Assembly: GCA_019634415.1 (NCBI GenBank)
Contig: JAHQVJ010000119.1
Location: 1 to 35,374, forward strand
Source: Myxococcales bacterium
GTDB lineage: Bacteria; Myxococcota_A; UBA796; GCA-2862545
Direction of reading: 5' to 3'
DNA length: 35,374 nucleotides
Shown here: positions 1-8,451 of the stretch, piece after piece
Numbering within the stretch: position 1 is the stretch's first letter
Layout of the letters: each line of letters opens with the position of its first letter
The notes under the pieces: model-generated
Told to the model about the DNA's origin: nothing
What the model saw: only the letters and a program-made list of their open reading frames with translations
Databases searched by the model: none
Program-made: the position numbers and the translations under genes

Positions 1-2
1 AC

Positions 3-1064
3 ACAGAGGGGGACCGCGCAGGCTGGAGGATCCAGACCACCAGCGCGCACCTGGTGGAGGATCCCCATGTGTCCATCGCGGATCTTCACCTGCATGCCGG
101 CGACGCACTGCAGCTCACCTACGTGGAAGACCGCGACGGGGACGGGCTGGGCGCTCGAGAGGAACGAGCCCACGGCACCAGCGACCTCGACCCCGACACG
201 GACCAAGATGGCCTGCTGGACATCGAGGAGATCCGGCACGGGTGGATCGAAGGCTTCACGGGCCAACACGTGCTGCCCGATCCACTGTGGGTCGACACGG
301 ACGACGACGGGCTCGACGACGCCGCCGAGCGCGAGGCCGCGAGCCACCCGTGGCTCGCCGACACCGACGGGGACGGTCGACTCGACGGCGAGGACCCGGC
401 CCCCACCGTGTTCGACTGGACCGAGGTGCCCATGGATCACCTCGCCTGGTGGCCCCTCGACGGAAGCCTCGCGGCGGCCGACGGAGGGCCACAGCTTCAG
501 ACGGTGGACGAGCAGTGGGCGCTGTCTGGCTGGGAGGCAGACCACACCGGTCGCGTGCCCGGAGCCATCGACTTCCACTGGGGAACCAGTCATCACGAGC
601 ACTACGCGACCGCGTCGCTGACCTGGGGGACCAAGGGCGCGTGGAGCCTCGCGGTGTGGGTCCGGCTGGACGAGCAAGCCAACCCCGCGGCACTGCTCCA
701 CAGCGACTGGGAGCGCCCAGGCCTGTTCGTGCAGGACGGCTCGGTGCAGATCGGGCTCGTGGACGACGCGCAGGGCCAGCAGACCACCACCGCCTTGGCG
801 CAGGCCGCGTTGCCGAGTGGCACCTGGGCCCACGTCGTCGCCACCGCCGAGGTGGACGGTACCCACACCGTGTACCGCCTGTTCGTCGACGGCGTGCAGC
901 GGGACCACAGCGAGGTGCTGGGTACCTTCGCTGCTGGCGATGCGCTCACCATCGGGAGCGGCTGGAGCGACGTGGACCTGAACGCCCTGCTGGGAGATGT
1001 CAGGGTGTACGATCGCGCCCTGGCTCCCGGCGAGGTGTTCCTGCTGGCCAGCGACCCAGGCTGA
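3..1064 (+). CDS. Secreted protein with calcium-type Asp repeats and LamG-like domain (5' truncated)
   Basis: The frame is open to the left edge of the window, so the N-terminus is missing and the GTG at 54 is probably internal. The first visible part carries two pairs of Asp-rich loops of the thrombospondin type 3/EF-hand-like kind (DRDGDGL, DTDQDGLLDIEE, DTDDDGLDD, DTDGDGRLDGEDP), which in known proteins bind calcium and act as rigid linkers. From about codon 140 to the end it looks like a LamG/concanavalin A-like jelly-roll domain (WWPLDGS near its start, LAVWVRL, YRLFVDGV, VRVYDRALAPGEV at its end), which usually binds carbohydrate or protein ligands. The gene is most likely exported and surface exposed, but the signal peptide lies outside the window. 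It converges on the TetR gene with a 4-bp gap. The ligand is unknown. Confidence 0.85.
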   Translation, partial: TEGDRAGWRIQTTSAHLVEDPHVSIADLHLHAGDALQLTYVEDRDGDGLGAREERAHGTSDLDPDTDQDGLLDIEEIRHGWIEGFTGQHVLPDPLWVDTDDDGLDDAAEREAASHPWLADTDGDGRLDGEDPAPTVFDWTEVPMDHLAWWPLDGSLAAADGGPQLQTVDEQWALSGWEADHTGRVPGAIDFHWGTSHHEHYATASLTWGTKGAWSLAVWVRLDEQANPAALLHSDWERPGLFVQDGSVQIGLVDDAQGQQTTTALAQAALPSGTWAHVVATAEVDGTHTVYRLFVDGVQRDHSEVLGTFAAGDALTIGSGWSDVDLNALLGDVRVYDRALAPGEVFLLASDPG

Positions 1065-1068
1065 CGGC

Positions 1069-1659
1069 TCAAGCCTCCGGATGAAGATCCACGAACTGCC
1101 GGATCAGATCCTCGACGAGCGCGTCGGTGATGGGCGCGCGGACCATCACGTGCTGCGCTAACAGCGGACCCGCCAGTCGAAGACACGCCGACGCCACGTC
1201 CAGATCGGCAGGGAGTCGCTGCTGTGCGACAGCACCCTCCAGCACCTCGCGCGTAGGCGCCAGGACCCCCTGTACGAGGCGTTGCTGTGCTTGTGCGAAG
1301 GCATCGTCGCTGTTCGCTTGAGTGAGCAGCGCGGCGAACACCACCCGGAACGGCCGACGGTTCATGCGAGCGCGCAGGCTCGTCAGCGCAGACCGGAGGT
1401 CACGCTGGAGCTCGCCCGTGATCTCGATGGTCCCGTCGGGCCGCACGATCCGCTCCACCACGTCGAGCAACAGCGCAGGCTGATCCGGCCAGTGTCGGTA
1501 GATGGTCGAGCGAGCCACGCCGGTGCGCTCGGAGATCCGCAGAGCGGTGACCGCGGCACCGCCATGGGAGCCCAGCAGCCGAACGCCTTCGGCGAGGACG
1601 ATCTCTCGCACCCTCTGTGTACGCGGGCTCTCGCGGCCCTTGTCGCCCCGCTTGGTCAT
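1069..1659 (-). CDS. TetR-family transcriptional regulator
   Basis: A 196-residue protein, the usual TetR size. An N-terminal helix-turn-helix domain spans about residues 15-65, with the recognition helix region in ISERTGVARSTIYRHW, followed by an all-helical ligand and dimerisation domain with no identifiable ligand. The ATG at 1659 has a GGAG close upstream; the much longer open frame upstream is antisense to the next gene and is not used. It is transcribed away from the metallo-beta-lactamase-fold lipoprotein at 1792. The 132-bp gap between them holds a near-perfect 16-bp palindrome at 1718-1733. TetR regulators commonly repress themselves and a divergent neighbour, so control of that lipoprotein gene is a reasonable inference. 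The inducer is not predictable. Confidence 0.93.
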   Translation of the reverse strand: MTKRGDKGRESPRTQRVREIVLAEGVRLLGSHGGAAVTALRISERTGVARSTIYRHWPDQPALLLDVVERIVRPDGTIEITGELQRDLRSALTSLRARMNRRPFRVVFAALLTQANSDDAFAQAQQRLVQGVLAPTREVLEGAVAQQRLPADLDVASACLRLAGPLLAQHVMVRAPITDALVEDLIRQFVDLHPEA

Positions 1660-1717
1660 GCGCTCCGCCGCCGACACTCTATGACAGTCTCCCCGCTGGC
1701 GCCGTTCCGCTACAACA

Positions 1718-1733
1718 TGTATCTTAAGAGACA
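1718..1733. promoter_or_regulatory. Candidate TetR operator palindrome
   Basis: The sequence TGTATCTTAAGAGACA is a 16-bp palindrome centred on CTTAAG, with a single symmetric mismatch pair, so 14 of 16 positions match. Weaker symmetry continues outward (AACAT on the left, AATGTT on the right). It is AT-rich in a GC-rich surround and sits about 58 bp from each of the two divergent start codons, where one dimer site could control both promoters. Size and symmetry fit TetR operators; binding is inferred. Confidence 0.6.
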
Positions 1734-1791
1734 CAATGTTCTCGAACTGAGGAATCGCAACGTCCATGGCGCACTCGCGCCAGGGGGAACC

Positions 1792-3420
1792 ATGAAGCCC
1801 ACCGATCCACTCATCTCGATCCTGGCCCTCGTCGCTGCCGCCGGGTGCACGTCCGGCGGCACCGAAGAGGAGACGACCCCGCCGGATCCCGAGCCGTCTG
1901 CCCTGGAGCAGGCCGTCGCGGCCATCGGCGGCGAGGAGGCGCTGAACGGCCTGAGCCGACTGCGCATCGAGGCGTCCGGGAACCGGCGCATCGACTTCGA
2001 GGGGCTGGAGCCGACCGAGCTTGTCGACGCCAGCTCCTACACCAGCACCTACACGTACGATCTGGACACGGACGCCCTGCGGGTGGACATGACGAGGACC
2101 CCGCTCTTCGAGGCGTTCCAGTTCTTCCCCCCCGAGGTCTACAGCGTGGTGATCGAGGGCCGTGCGGGAGGTCTCACGGCTGGGGCCGGCTTCTACCCAC
2201 CGGGCGCGATGCCGTCGCAGCACGTCGGCGCCCTGAAGCAGCAGCAGCGTCTGTTCAATCCACACGTCCTGCTTCGGGAGGCCCTCGCGAACCCCGGCTC
2301 CACGGCGGATGGCGGCGAAGAGGAGCACGATGGCCGTCCGCACCGGGTGCTCACCTCGAGCACGGCAGACGTGGAGCTCCGCTTGTTCGTGGACGAGGCC
2401 ACGGGGCTGATCTCGAAGCTGCAGACCATGGAGAACAGTCCGCTGCTTCGGGATGTGCCCATCGAGGTCCACTACAGTGACTGGACCTCCCAGGGAGACC
2501 TGTGGTTCCCTGGCCTCGTCGAGCTGTTCGCAGGCGCTGCCCTGGTCCACGACGAGGTCCGATCCTCGGTGGAGCTCGAGCCCGCCGATGTCACCGAGGA
2601 TGCCTTCGTGCTCCCCGCAGACGCCTCCGTGCAGGCGGAAGCCGTGCGCTGGGGAGCGGACAGCCACCAGGTCGTCGAGGCGTTCTTCCACATCTTGTTC
2701 GGCTACGCGGAGGTCGCACCGATCACGCTGTCGCAGCTCGCGCCTGGGGTGACCCTCCTCGGCAGCGGTCACAACTCGGTGGCGGTTGAGCACGATGGCG
2801 GCCTGGTCGTCCTCGAGGGCCCGAACAGCCCAGCGCAGGGCAGCCAGATCGTCGCGCTGCTGGAGGGTGAGCACCCGGGCGTCCCGATCACGCACGTGAT
2901 CCAGAGTCACCACCACCAGGACCACTCCGCTGGCCTCCGTTCCCTGGCGGCGGCGGGGGCAACGGTGGTGGCCGGCCACGGCGCCGGTGCCTTTCTCGGG
3001 GACGTGCTGGCCGCGCCCTCGACCCTTCGCCCCGACGCGTTGAGCGAGTCGGGCGCCGCGACCTCCGTCGAGGAGATCGAGTCGGATGGCTCCTTCGTGG
3101 TCAGCGACGACGACGTCACCATCACGGCACACCACATCAGCGCCAATCCCCATGCCGACGACATGGTGATCACCGTCGTCGACACGGGGGACGCCAGGTT
3201 CGTCTACGAGGCGGACCTCTACAACGCCGGCTCGGGCTTCACCGTGGTCATCGGAGGGCCGGAGTCGCTGTTCGCGGCGCTGCGCGCGCTCGACATCATC
3301 GACGCCACCTGCACGTCCGCCGTGCCTCTCACCATCGTCCCGTCCCACGGAGCACCGCTGTCCCTCGCCGACTCGCTGGCCGAGCTCGCGGCCCTCAGCG
3401 TCGACGTGGGCTGCCCCTGA
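1792..3420 (+). CDS. Metallo-beta-lactamase-fold hydrolase, lipoprotein
   Basis: A 542-residue protein. The start at 1792 has a G-rich ribosome site just upstream and gives a lipoprotein signal ending in LAAAGC. The first half (to about residue 300) resembles the outer-membrane-lipoprotein-like beta domain often found before exported metallo-hydrolases. The second half carries a complete di-metal site: HHHQDH at residues 373-378 (H373, H375, D377, H378), H454 in PHADD, D475 in EADLY and H519 in PSHGAP. The family hydrolyses esters, lactones, thioesters or lactams; the substrate here is not evident. As a lipoprotein it should act at the cell envelope. It is divergent from the TetR gene and probably under its control. 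The open frame extends upstream to 1282, but that part is antisense to the regulator. Confidence 0.9.
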   Translation: MKPTDPLISILALVAAAGCTSGGTEEETTPPDPEPSALEQAVAAIGGEEALNGLSRLRIEASGNRRIDFEGLEPTELVDASSYTSTYTYDLDTDALRVDMTRTPLFEAFQFFPPEVYSVVIEGRAGGLTAGAGFYPPGAMPSQHVGALKQQQRLFNPHVLLREALANPGSTADGGEEEHDGRPHRVLTSSTADVELRLFVDEATGLISKLQTMENSPLLRDVPIEVHYSDWTSQGDLWFPGLVELFAGAALVHDEVRSSVELEPADVTEDAFVLPADASVQAEAVRWGADSHQVVEAFFHILFGYAEVAPITLSQLAPGVTLLGSGHNSVAVEHDGGLVVLEGPNSPAQGSQIVALLEGEHPGVPITHVIQSHHHQDHSAGLRSLAAAGATVVAGHGAGAFLGDVLAAPSTLRPDALSESGAATSVEEIESDGSFVVSDDDVTITAHHISANPHADDMVITVVDTGDARFVYEADLYNAGSGFTVVIGGPESLFAALRALDIIDATCTSAVPLTIVPSHGAPLSLADSLAELAALSVDVGCP

Positions 3421-3487
3421 CGCCTTCGTGAGTCACTTCGAGCTACAAGGGATGCGAGCCTCGCCCCCCCTCGGAGGACTCACGACG

Positions 3488-4879
3488 ATGTTGGGCCCAC
3501 ACGCCCTGGTCGCCCTGCTCGGCTGTACGGAGCAGGGCAGCTGGGTAGACTCCCCCCTCGACGGGCTCGTCAACGCCCATGTCTTCGAGCTGCGACACGC
3601 GCGGCCCACGGAGGCCACCGTCACCTGCGCCCTGGTCGGGGACAGCTCCGAGGTGCACCGCGTGCGAGGCGAAGCCGGCGAGCCGATGGTCCTGTACGGC
3701 CTGCTCGCAGACGCGCGCTACACCTGCGCCCTCGCCACGTCCTTCGGCGGGACCACCCGCGCCATCCAGACGGGTGCGCTGCCCGAGGCCTTCCCCAGCT
3801 ACACCCTCGTGCAGGGATCCACCTCGGGCTTCACGCTGCTGAACCACAACGTCGACACCGTCGCGGAGCGACTGCCGAAGCTGCTGGTGCTCGACGAGCT
3901 CGGACGGATCCGCTGGTACCACTGCGACCCGCGTGTGGACGGCTGTGTGACCTCCTGGCCCGCTCGCAAGGGCTACGACGTCGACACGCAGTACCTCGGA
4001 GGCGGTCGGATCCTGATGGGGGGCGGAGATGGCGTGCTGCCCACGATCCTCGGGCTGGACGGCACCATCGAGGCGCAGGCCGGACCCGCGAGCGGTGGCC
4101 GCGAGCACCACCATCACACCGAGCAGCTGGCGGATGGCACCGTGGTGGCGCTCGCCGAGCGCATCCACGAAGAAGACGGCCTGCGCTGGAAGGGCTTCTC
4201 CATCGACCTGTTGGACCCAACCCTCGGCGAGCAGCTCTGGTCGTGGGACAGCGCCCAGGGGATCGAGGAGGGATGGCTCGAGGACCAACCCGACGACGAC
4301 GACCCCTACCACGCGAACGCGCTGACGGTGCTGGACGACGTGGTGCTGGTGAGCCTGTTCCGCACCTCGCAGCTCGCGGCCATCTCTCGCCGCACGGGCC
4401 AGCTCACCTGGTGGCTCGGTGCTGGTGGGGACTACCAGCTGCTCACCGCCCACGGCCTGCCCGCGGAGGACTCGGACTGGTTCTACGCCCAGCACGCCCC
4501 CAAGGTGAGCGGCGACCGGTTGCTGCTGCACGACAACGGGCTCGGCCGCCCTGGCGGCATCGAGGAGACCCGGGTGCTCGAGCTGCAGGTCGACCACGTC
4601 GCGAAGACGGTCCGGGAGCGCTGGCGGTTCACGGAGCCGGGCTGGTTCGAGCCAGCCTGGGGCGATGTGGACTGGCTGCCCGAGGGCAACGTGCTGATCA
4701 CCCGCGGGCACTGTGATCGCTGCGACGCCGCCTCGCCGGGCGCCCACACCGAGATCCTGGAGGTGGACCCCGAGCGCGACGAGGTGACCTGGCGCCTGCG
4801 CGCCACGTCGCCGGCCGACACGGCGTACCGTGCCTCTCGCATCGGGCGCTGCGAGATCTTCTCACTGGTCGGGTGCTAG
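3488..4879 (+). CDS. Arylsulfotransferase-like lipoprotein
   Basis: A 463-residue protein. The ATG at 3488 is preceded by GGAGGA with a 9-base spacing and begins a short lipoprotein signal (LVALLGC), which makes it preferable to the GTG at 3428. After a beta-sandwich-like N-terminal part (about residues 20-110) comes a propeller-type region with signatures of the arylsulfotransferase family: a His cluster in REHHHHTEQ, DPYHANALTVLDD, TGQLTWWLGAGGDY, FYAQHAPKVSGDRLLLHDNG and a late HC in RGHCDRC. The family transfers sulfate between phenolic compounds without PAPS, using a catalytic His, but many members are uncharacterised binding proteins. The two Cys of RGHCDRCDA could be redox active or metal binding. 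It lies 67 bp downstream of the metallo-hydrolase lipoprotein on the same strand. Confidence 0.75.
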   Translation: MLGPHALVALLGCTEQGSWVDSPLDGLVNAHVFELRHARPTEATVTCALVGDSSEVHRVRGEAGEPMVLYGLLADARYTCALATSFGGTTRAIQTGALPEAFPSYTLVQGSTSGFTLLNHNVDTVAERLPKLLVLDELGRIRWYHCDPRVDGCVTSWPARKGYDVDTQYLGGGRILMGGGDGVLPTILGLDGTIEAQAGPASGGREHHHHTEQLADGTVVALAERIHEEDGLRWKGFSIDLLDPTLGEQLWSWDSAQGIEEGWLEDQPDDDDPYHANALTVLDDVVLVSLFRTSQLAAISRRTGQLTWWLGAGGDYQLLTAHGLPAEDSDWFYAQHAPKVSGDRLLLHDNGLGRPGGIEETRVLELQVDHVAKTVRERWRFTEPGWFEPAWGDVDWLPEGNVLITRGHCDRCDAASPGAHTEILEVDPERDEVTWRLRATSPADTAYRASRIGRCEIFSLVGC

Positions 4880-4893
4880 GCGAGCCGCCTTGG

Positions 4894-4899
4894 TACAGT
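4894..4899 (+). promoter_or_regulatory. Candidate -10 element of a leaderless transcript (pentapeptide gene)
   Basis: TACAGT lies five bases before the ATG at 4905, and no Shine-Dalgarno sequence is present. The spacing would place transcription initiation at or next to the start codon. No convincing -35 element is visible. Confidence 0.3.
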
Positions 4900-4904
4900 G
4901 CCCC

Positions 4905-6698
4905 ATGATCACCGTGTGGCTCGTCTTCGCTGCCCACGGCGGCCAGATGCCCTGCACGGAGGACTGTGTCGGGGCCGACGTCGCCCACGTCGATCTACGC
5001 GACGCCGAGCTATCCGGCTGGGACCTGCGCGGAGCGCGCCTCGTCGACGTGGACCTGCGCCACGCCGACCTCACCGACGCCGACCTGCGCGGCACGGACC
5101 TGTCGAACGCCCGCCTGCGCGGCGCCAGCTTCTCCGGGGCTCTCGCAGATGCGGCCACGCAGTGGCCCAAGCGAGGCGCGCGCACCGCAAAGGACGCCTG
5201 GTTCCTCCGACCCGGCGGCTGGCTCAACGGCGCCGTGCTCGCCGACCGGGACCTGCGTGGCGTGGACCTGACGGGCGCCAACCTCACGGATGCGGATCTG
5301 TCACGGGCCGATCTGCGCGGCGCCACCCTGACCGACGCCCTGCTGGACGGATCCCGCTTCGACGAGGCCATGGTGAGCCCCGACACCAGCTGGCCCGAGG
5401 ACCGGCCCATCGAGACCCAGCTCGTCGCGCCCCACAGCGATCTGTCGGGGGCCATGCTGCGAGGCCGCGATCTGGTGGGCGAGGATCTGGCAGGGGCCGA
5501 TCTGTCTCGCGCCACCTTGGCGAAGGCCGATCTGCGCGGCGCGAACCTCACGGGGACCGATCTGGCGGGCGCAGATCTGGCGGGCGCCGATCTGCGGGGG
5601 GCCGTGCTCGACGATGCGCGCATGAGCCGCGCCACCCTCGACGGTGCCGATCTGCGCGATGCCTCGCTCGACCGGCTCGATCTGTCGTTCGCCACGGCGC
5701 GGGGGGTGAACCTGGTGGGTGCAGAGTGCGCGGGCTGTGACTGGTCTCAAGCGGATCTGCGAGGCTCGCAGCTCGACGCCGCCGATCTGGGTACCACCGA
5801 CCTGACGGGCGCCTACCTTTCGCGCACGTCGCTGGTGGGCACCAAGCTGCCGGCCGTGGTCTCGGCCCTGTTCGTGGCCGCCGATCTGCGACACGCCGAT
5901 CTGTCGCGCACCAACCTGGGGGCGAGCAACCTCGACAAGGCCCGCCTGGACGGAGCCCTTGTCAGCCACCACACGCGCTGGCCAGCGCGCTTCCGCCCCC
6001 CCAGCACGGTGATCCGGGTGGGCAAGCGTGCCGATCTCCGCGGGATCGACCTGGCTGGCGCGCGGCTGGTGGGCCAGAGCTGGGCGGGCACCGATCTGAC
6101 CAACGCGGATCTGTCGGGGGCCATCCTCGAGGATCTGGATCTGACGGGGGCCACGCTGGATCGCGTGAACCTCACGGGCGCCACGCTCCGCCGGGTCACG
6201 CTGGCGCGCACCTCCCTCCGCGACGCGCGGCTACACCAGGTCGAGCTCGTCGGCTGTCGCCTCGCCGCCACGGATCTGCGGGACGCCCAGATCCGGGGCA
6301 TGCGGCTGGTGCGATCCCGGATCGACGACACCGCCCTGACCCACAGCGGACTGTCGCTGCTGGCCGGCACGGTGGTGCACGGGGGCTCCCTCGCCACCAC
6401 CGCCGTGAAGCTCGGCGACGTCTACGTCACCGCCGACACCCAGCTCCTGGGTCCAGTGCCCGCCACGGTCACCCGGCTGGGTCCGGCCGCTGATCTGCGC
6501 GGCCACGACCTGTCGGGGGCGCTGCTGTACGACCTCGATCTCACGGGGGCCGATCTGCGCGAAGCCTCGCTGCAGGGGGCCGATCTCACCCGCACGAAGC
6601 TCACCCTGGCCCGCCTGGCGGGTGCGTCGCTGCAGGGAGCGAAGCTACGAGGAGCCGATCTCACGCGCGCCGACCTCACGAACGCCCGCATGGAGTAG
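4905..6698 (+). CDS. Pentapeptide-repeat protein
   Basis: A 597-residue protein made almost wholly of A(D/N)LxG-type pentapeptide repeats, which fold as a right-handed square beta-helix. The repeats form blocks separated by loops of a common pattern with a Trp-Pro: ATQWPKRG (about residue 85), DTSWPED (about 160), HTRWPARF (about 360) and a diverged copy, DTQLLGPVP (about 510). The N-terminus (ITVWLVFAAHGGQ) is hydrophobic and could be a short signal peptide, followed by CTEDC. Pentapeptide proteins range from gyrase-protecting DNA mimics to structural or scaffold proteins. The large size, several blocks and possible export make a DNA-mimic role unlikely. No ribosome site is visible; TACAGT sits 5 bases upstream. 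It lies 25 bp after the arylsulfotransferase-like gene. Confidence 0.9.
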   Translation: MITVWLVFAAHGGQMPCTEDCVGADVAHVDLRDAELSGWDLRGARLVDVDLRHADLTDADLRGTDLSNARLRGASFSGALADAATQWPKRGARTAKDAWFLRPGGWLNGAVLADRDLRGVDLTGANLTDADLSRADLRGATLTDALLDGSRFDEAMVSPDTSWPEDRPIETQLVAPHSDLSGAMLRGRDLVGEDLAGADLSRATLAKADLRGANLTGTDLAGADLAGADLRGAVLDDARMSRATLDGADLRDASLDRLDLSFATARGVNLVGAECAGCDWSQADLRGSQLDAADLGTTDLTGAYLSRTSLVGTKLPAVVSALFVAADLRHADLSRTNLGASNLDKARLDGALVSHHTRWPARFRPPSTVIRVGKRADLRGIDLAGARLVGQSWAGTDLTNADLSGAILEDLDLTGATLDRVNLTGATLRRVTLARTSLRDARLHQVELVGCRLAATDLRDAQIRGMRLVRSRIDDTALTHSGLSLLAGTVVHGGSLATTAVKLGDVYVTADTQLLGPVPATVTRLGPAADLRGHDLSGALLYDLDLTGADLREASLQGADLTRTKLTLARLAGASLQGAKLRGADLTRADLTNARME

Positions 6699-6746
6699 AC
6701 GGAACCGCCTGGGTTCATGACGGTCGGAACAACAGCGGAGGTGACG

Positions 6747-7475
6747 ATGATCGCGTGGATGTGGGTGGCGTGTGCCCCAGCTAGCTCCCAACCCGAGGTG
6801 AGCGCTCCCGAGCCCGTGGCGGAAGCGCCGAAGACCGCGCCGCCCGCCGCCGTGGCCGAGCCCCAGCCACCCCTCCCTCCGGTACGCGCTCGTTCCGCGG
6901 GCAGGTCCCCTACCGACGGATGCCCCGCCACCAGCGACCAGCTCCCGGCGAGCCCCCTGTACGAGCCCGACGACCCACGCCTGAAGGGTGACGCCCTCAT
7001 CGTGGTGCGCAAGGACCTGCGGCGCATCATGGTCTACGACGACGGCGCCCTCGCCACCACCGCCGATGGCGACCCTGCCTGCTGGTGGATGGGGCTCGCG
7101 TCGGGCTACGTGCCCGGCCACAAGCAGCGCCAGGGCGATCTGCGCACGCCCGAGGGCTGGTGGCGCACCTCCGACCGGCCGTGGTCCCGCTTCTACAGCG
7201 CCATCACCGTGCACTACCCCGGACCTGCGGACGCGGAGCGCGGGCTGCAGGCCGGGCTCATCACCTCCGATCAGCGCGACGCCATCGTGGACGCACACCG
7301 CTCCCGGCTGCTGCCACCCATGAACACCAGGCTCGGCGGCATGATCGTGATCCATGGGGGCGGCGGGCGGTCGGATTGGACGCTGGGCTGCGTGGCCATG
7401 GACGACGACGAGATCGACGGCATGCGCACCCTACTGCCCAAGAACATGGCCACGGATCTACTCGTGCTCCCGTAG
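6747..7475 (+). CDS. L,D-transpeptidase (YkuD-fold) family protein
   Basis: A 242-residue protein. The ATG at 6747 follows GGAGG with a 5-base spacing, so the ATG at 6717 is not needed. A short hydrophobic N-terminus ends in WVAC and may be a minimal lipoprotein signal, although it lacks basic residues. A Pro/Ala-rich linker follows (residues 20-50). The YkuD-like domain runs from about residue 80: ALIVVRKDLRRIMVYDDG, LRTPEGWW, then HG at 203-204 and the nucleophile Cys215 in TLGC, with V-A-M in place of the usual I/V-R-M. The family forms or remodels 3-3 peptidoglycan cross-links or attaches proteins to peptidoglycan in the periplasm. The spacing and the DLRTPEGWW motif resemble the YafK-like branch. 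It converges on the next gene with a 4-bp gap. Confidence 0.85.
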   Translation: MIAWMWVACAPASSQPEVSAPEPVAEAPKTAPPAAVAEPQPPLPPVRARSAGRSPTDGCPATSDQLPASPLYEPDDPRLKGDALIVVRKDLRRIMVYDDGALATTADGDPACWWMGLASGYVPGHKQRQGDLRTPEGWWRTSDRPWSRFYSAITVHYPGPADAERGLQAGLITSDQRDAIVDAHRSRLLPPMNTRLGGMIVIHGGGGRSDWTLGCVAMDDDEIDGMRTLLPKNMATDLLVLP

Positions 7476-7479
7476 CCAA

Positions 7480-8385
7480 TCAGAAGATGACGCAGCCGCA
7501 GCCCTCGGTGCAGGCCGTGAACCGTGCACTGAACGCCCCCTCGTCCATCAACGCGAGGTGGTCGGAGTGGTTCGCCCGGAGGTTGGCACGCGCACCGGAG
7601 TCGGCCGTACTCGACGACGCTCCCCTGATGGGCCTCCCGGCCGCGGCATCTGCCTGAGCATTGAGGACCTTCTCCATGTCCAGGTGGATGTCCTCTTCGA
7701 ACTGAGGCCCGGTGTTCTGAAGAGTCTTCAGCCTGGTCTTGGCTTCAGAGATGGTGTCCGCGTAGAGGTTGGGCCTGTCGTCATCTGGAGTAGCGCTGAC
7801 AGACACGGGATTCTCCCGAGAGATCACCTGCAGCCGGATCTGCGATGCGTTCCCCGAGCCGCCCCCGTGCAGATGGGCCCAGTACTCGATGGGCATGTAG
7901 CCCCCCAAGGGGTCTGCAACATGCACGCTTCCACCCACGCCACCCTGTCGAATCACAGGAGCCACGTGAAAGTCCCAACCCGGGTCGACGCCTTCGAGGT
8001 TGTCGAGCCGAATGGCCACGTGACCGATGACCTCGACCCCCCGGACCTCGGAGGTGATGAGGGTCTTCGCGAAGGTGGACGCTCTGCAGAAGCACAGGTC
8101 CTCCTCGATGGCGGTAGGGACGATGCCATCGGGCCCCGCCATCGCGACCTTGCGGTAGACCTCCATGACGGTATTCAAGGCTTCGTTCGGGGACAGATCC
8201 AGATCTGGAAGAGCTGGATGGTCGGGGAACTCGGTGGGCATGCGCACGAACGAGCTCGCAGGCTGGTCGGCCACGGCTGGGGACACCCAGCTCACCAAGG
8301 CCGCACAGAGGATCAACAAGATCCTCCACGACGAGTAGAGGCGATGTACAGCGATTCGAACCGTGCACCCGTGGGTTACATTCAT
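7480..8385 (-). CDS. Exported protein-glutaminase-like protein with CaaX-like C-terminus
   Basis: A 301-residue protein. The ATG at 8385 has GGAG 9 bases upstream; two further in-frame ATGs (to 8427) lack a ribosome site. A signal sequence spans residues 10-39 (hydrophobic stretch ILLILCAALVSWVS, cleavage near AVA-D). The central region matches the Cys-His-Asp layout of protein-glutaminase and related deamidases: C98 in LCFCRAS (Cys followed by R at +3), H140 in WDFHVAP and D158 in HVADPL. Such enzymes deamidate glutamine side chains of proteins. The last residues are GCGCVIF, so the chain ends Cys-aliphatic-aliphatic-Phe, which looks like a eukaryotic prenylation box; chance is possible. The roughly 120 residues after the catalytic part are of unknown fold. 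No neighbouring immunity gene is recognised. Confidence 0.65.
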   Translation of the reverse strand: MNVTHGCTVRIAVHRLYSSWRILLILCAALVSWVSPAVADQPASSFVRMPTEFPDHPALPDLDLSPNEALNTVMEVYRKVAMAGPDGIVPTAIEEDLCFCRASTFAKTLITSEVRGVEVIGHVAIRLDNLEGVDPGWDFHVAPVIRQGGVGGSVHVADPLGGYMPIEYWAHLHGGGSGNASQIRLQVISRENPVSVSATPDDDRPNLYADTISEAKTRLKTLQNTGPQFEEDIHLDMEKVLNAQADAAAGRPIRGASSSTADSGARANLRANHSDHLALMDEGAFSARFTACTEGCGCVIF

Positions 8386-8451
8386 GACAGTGTGCTCCAT
8401 CGACACAGGATGATCTTTGATAGGCATGCAAGTGAGTCGAGTGGCGCGCCT

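Noticed and set aside
1282..1791. N-terminal extension of the metallo-hydrolase frame
   Set aside because: This part is antisense to the TetR gene, and a lipoprotein signal with a ribosome site begins at 1792.
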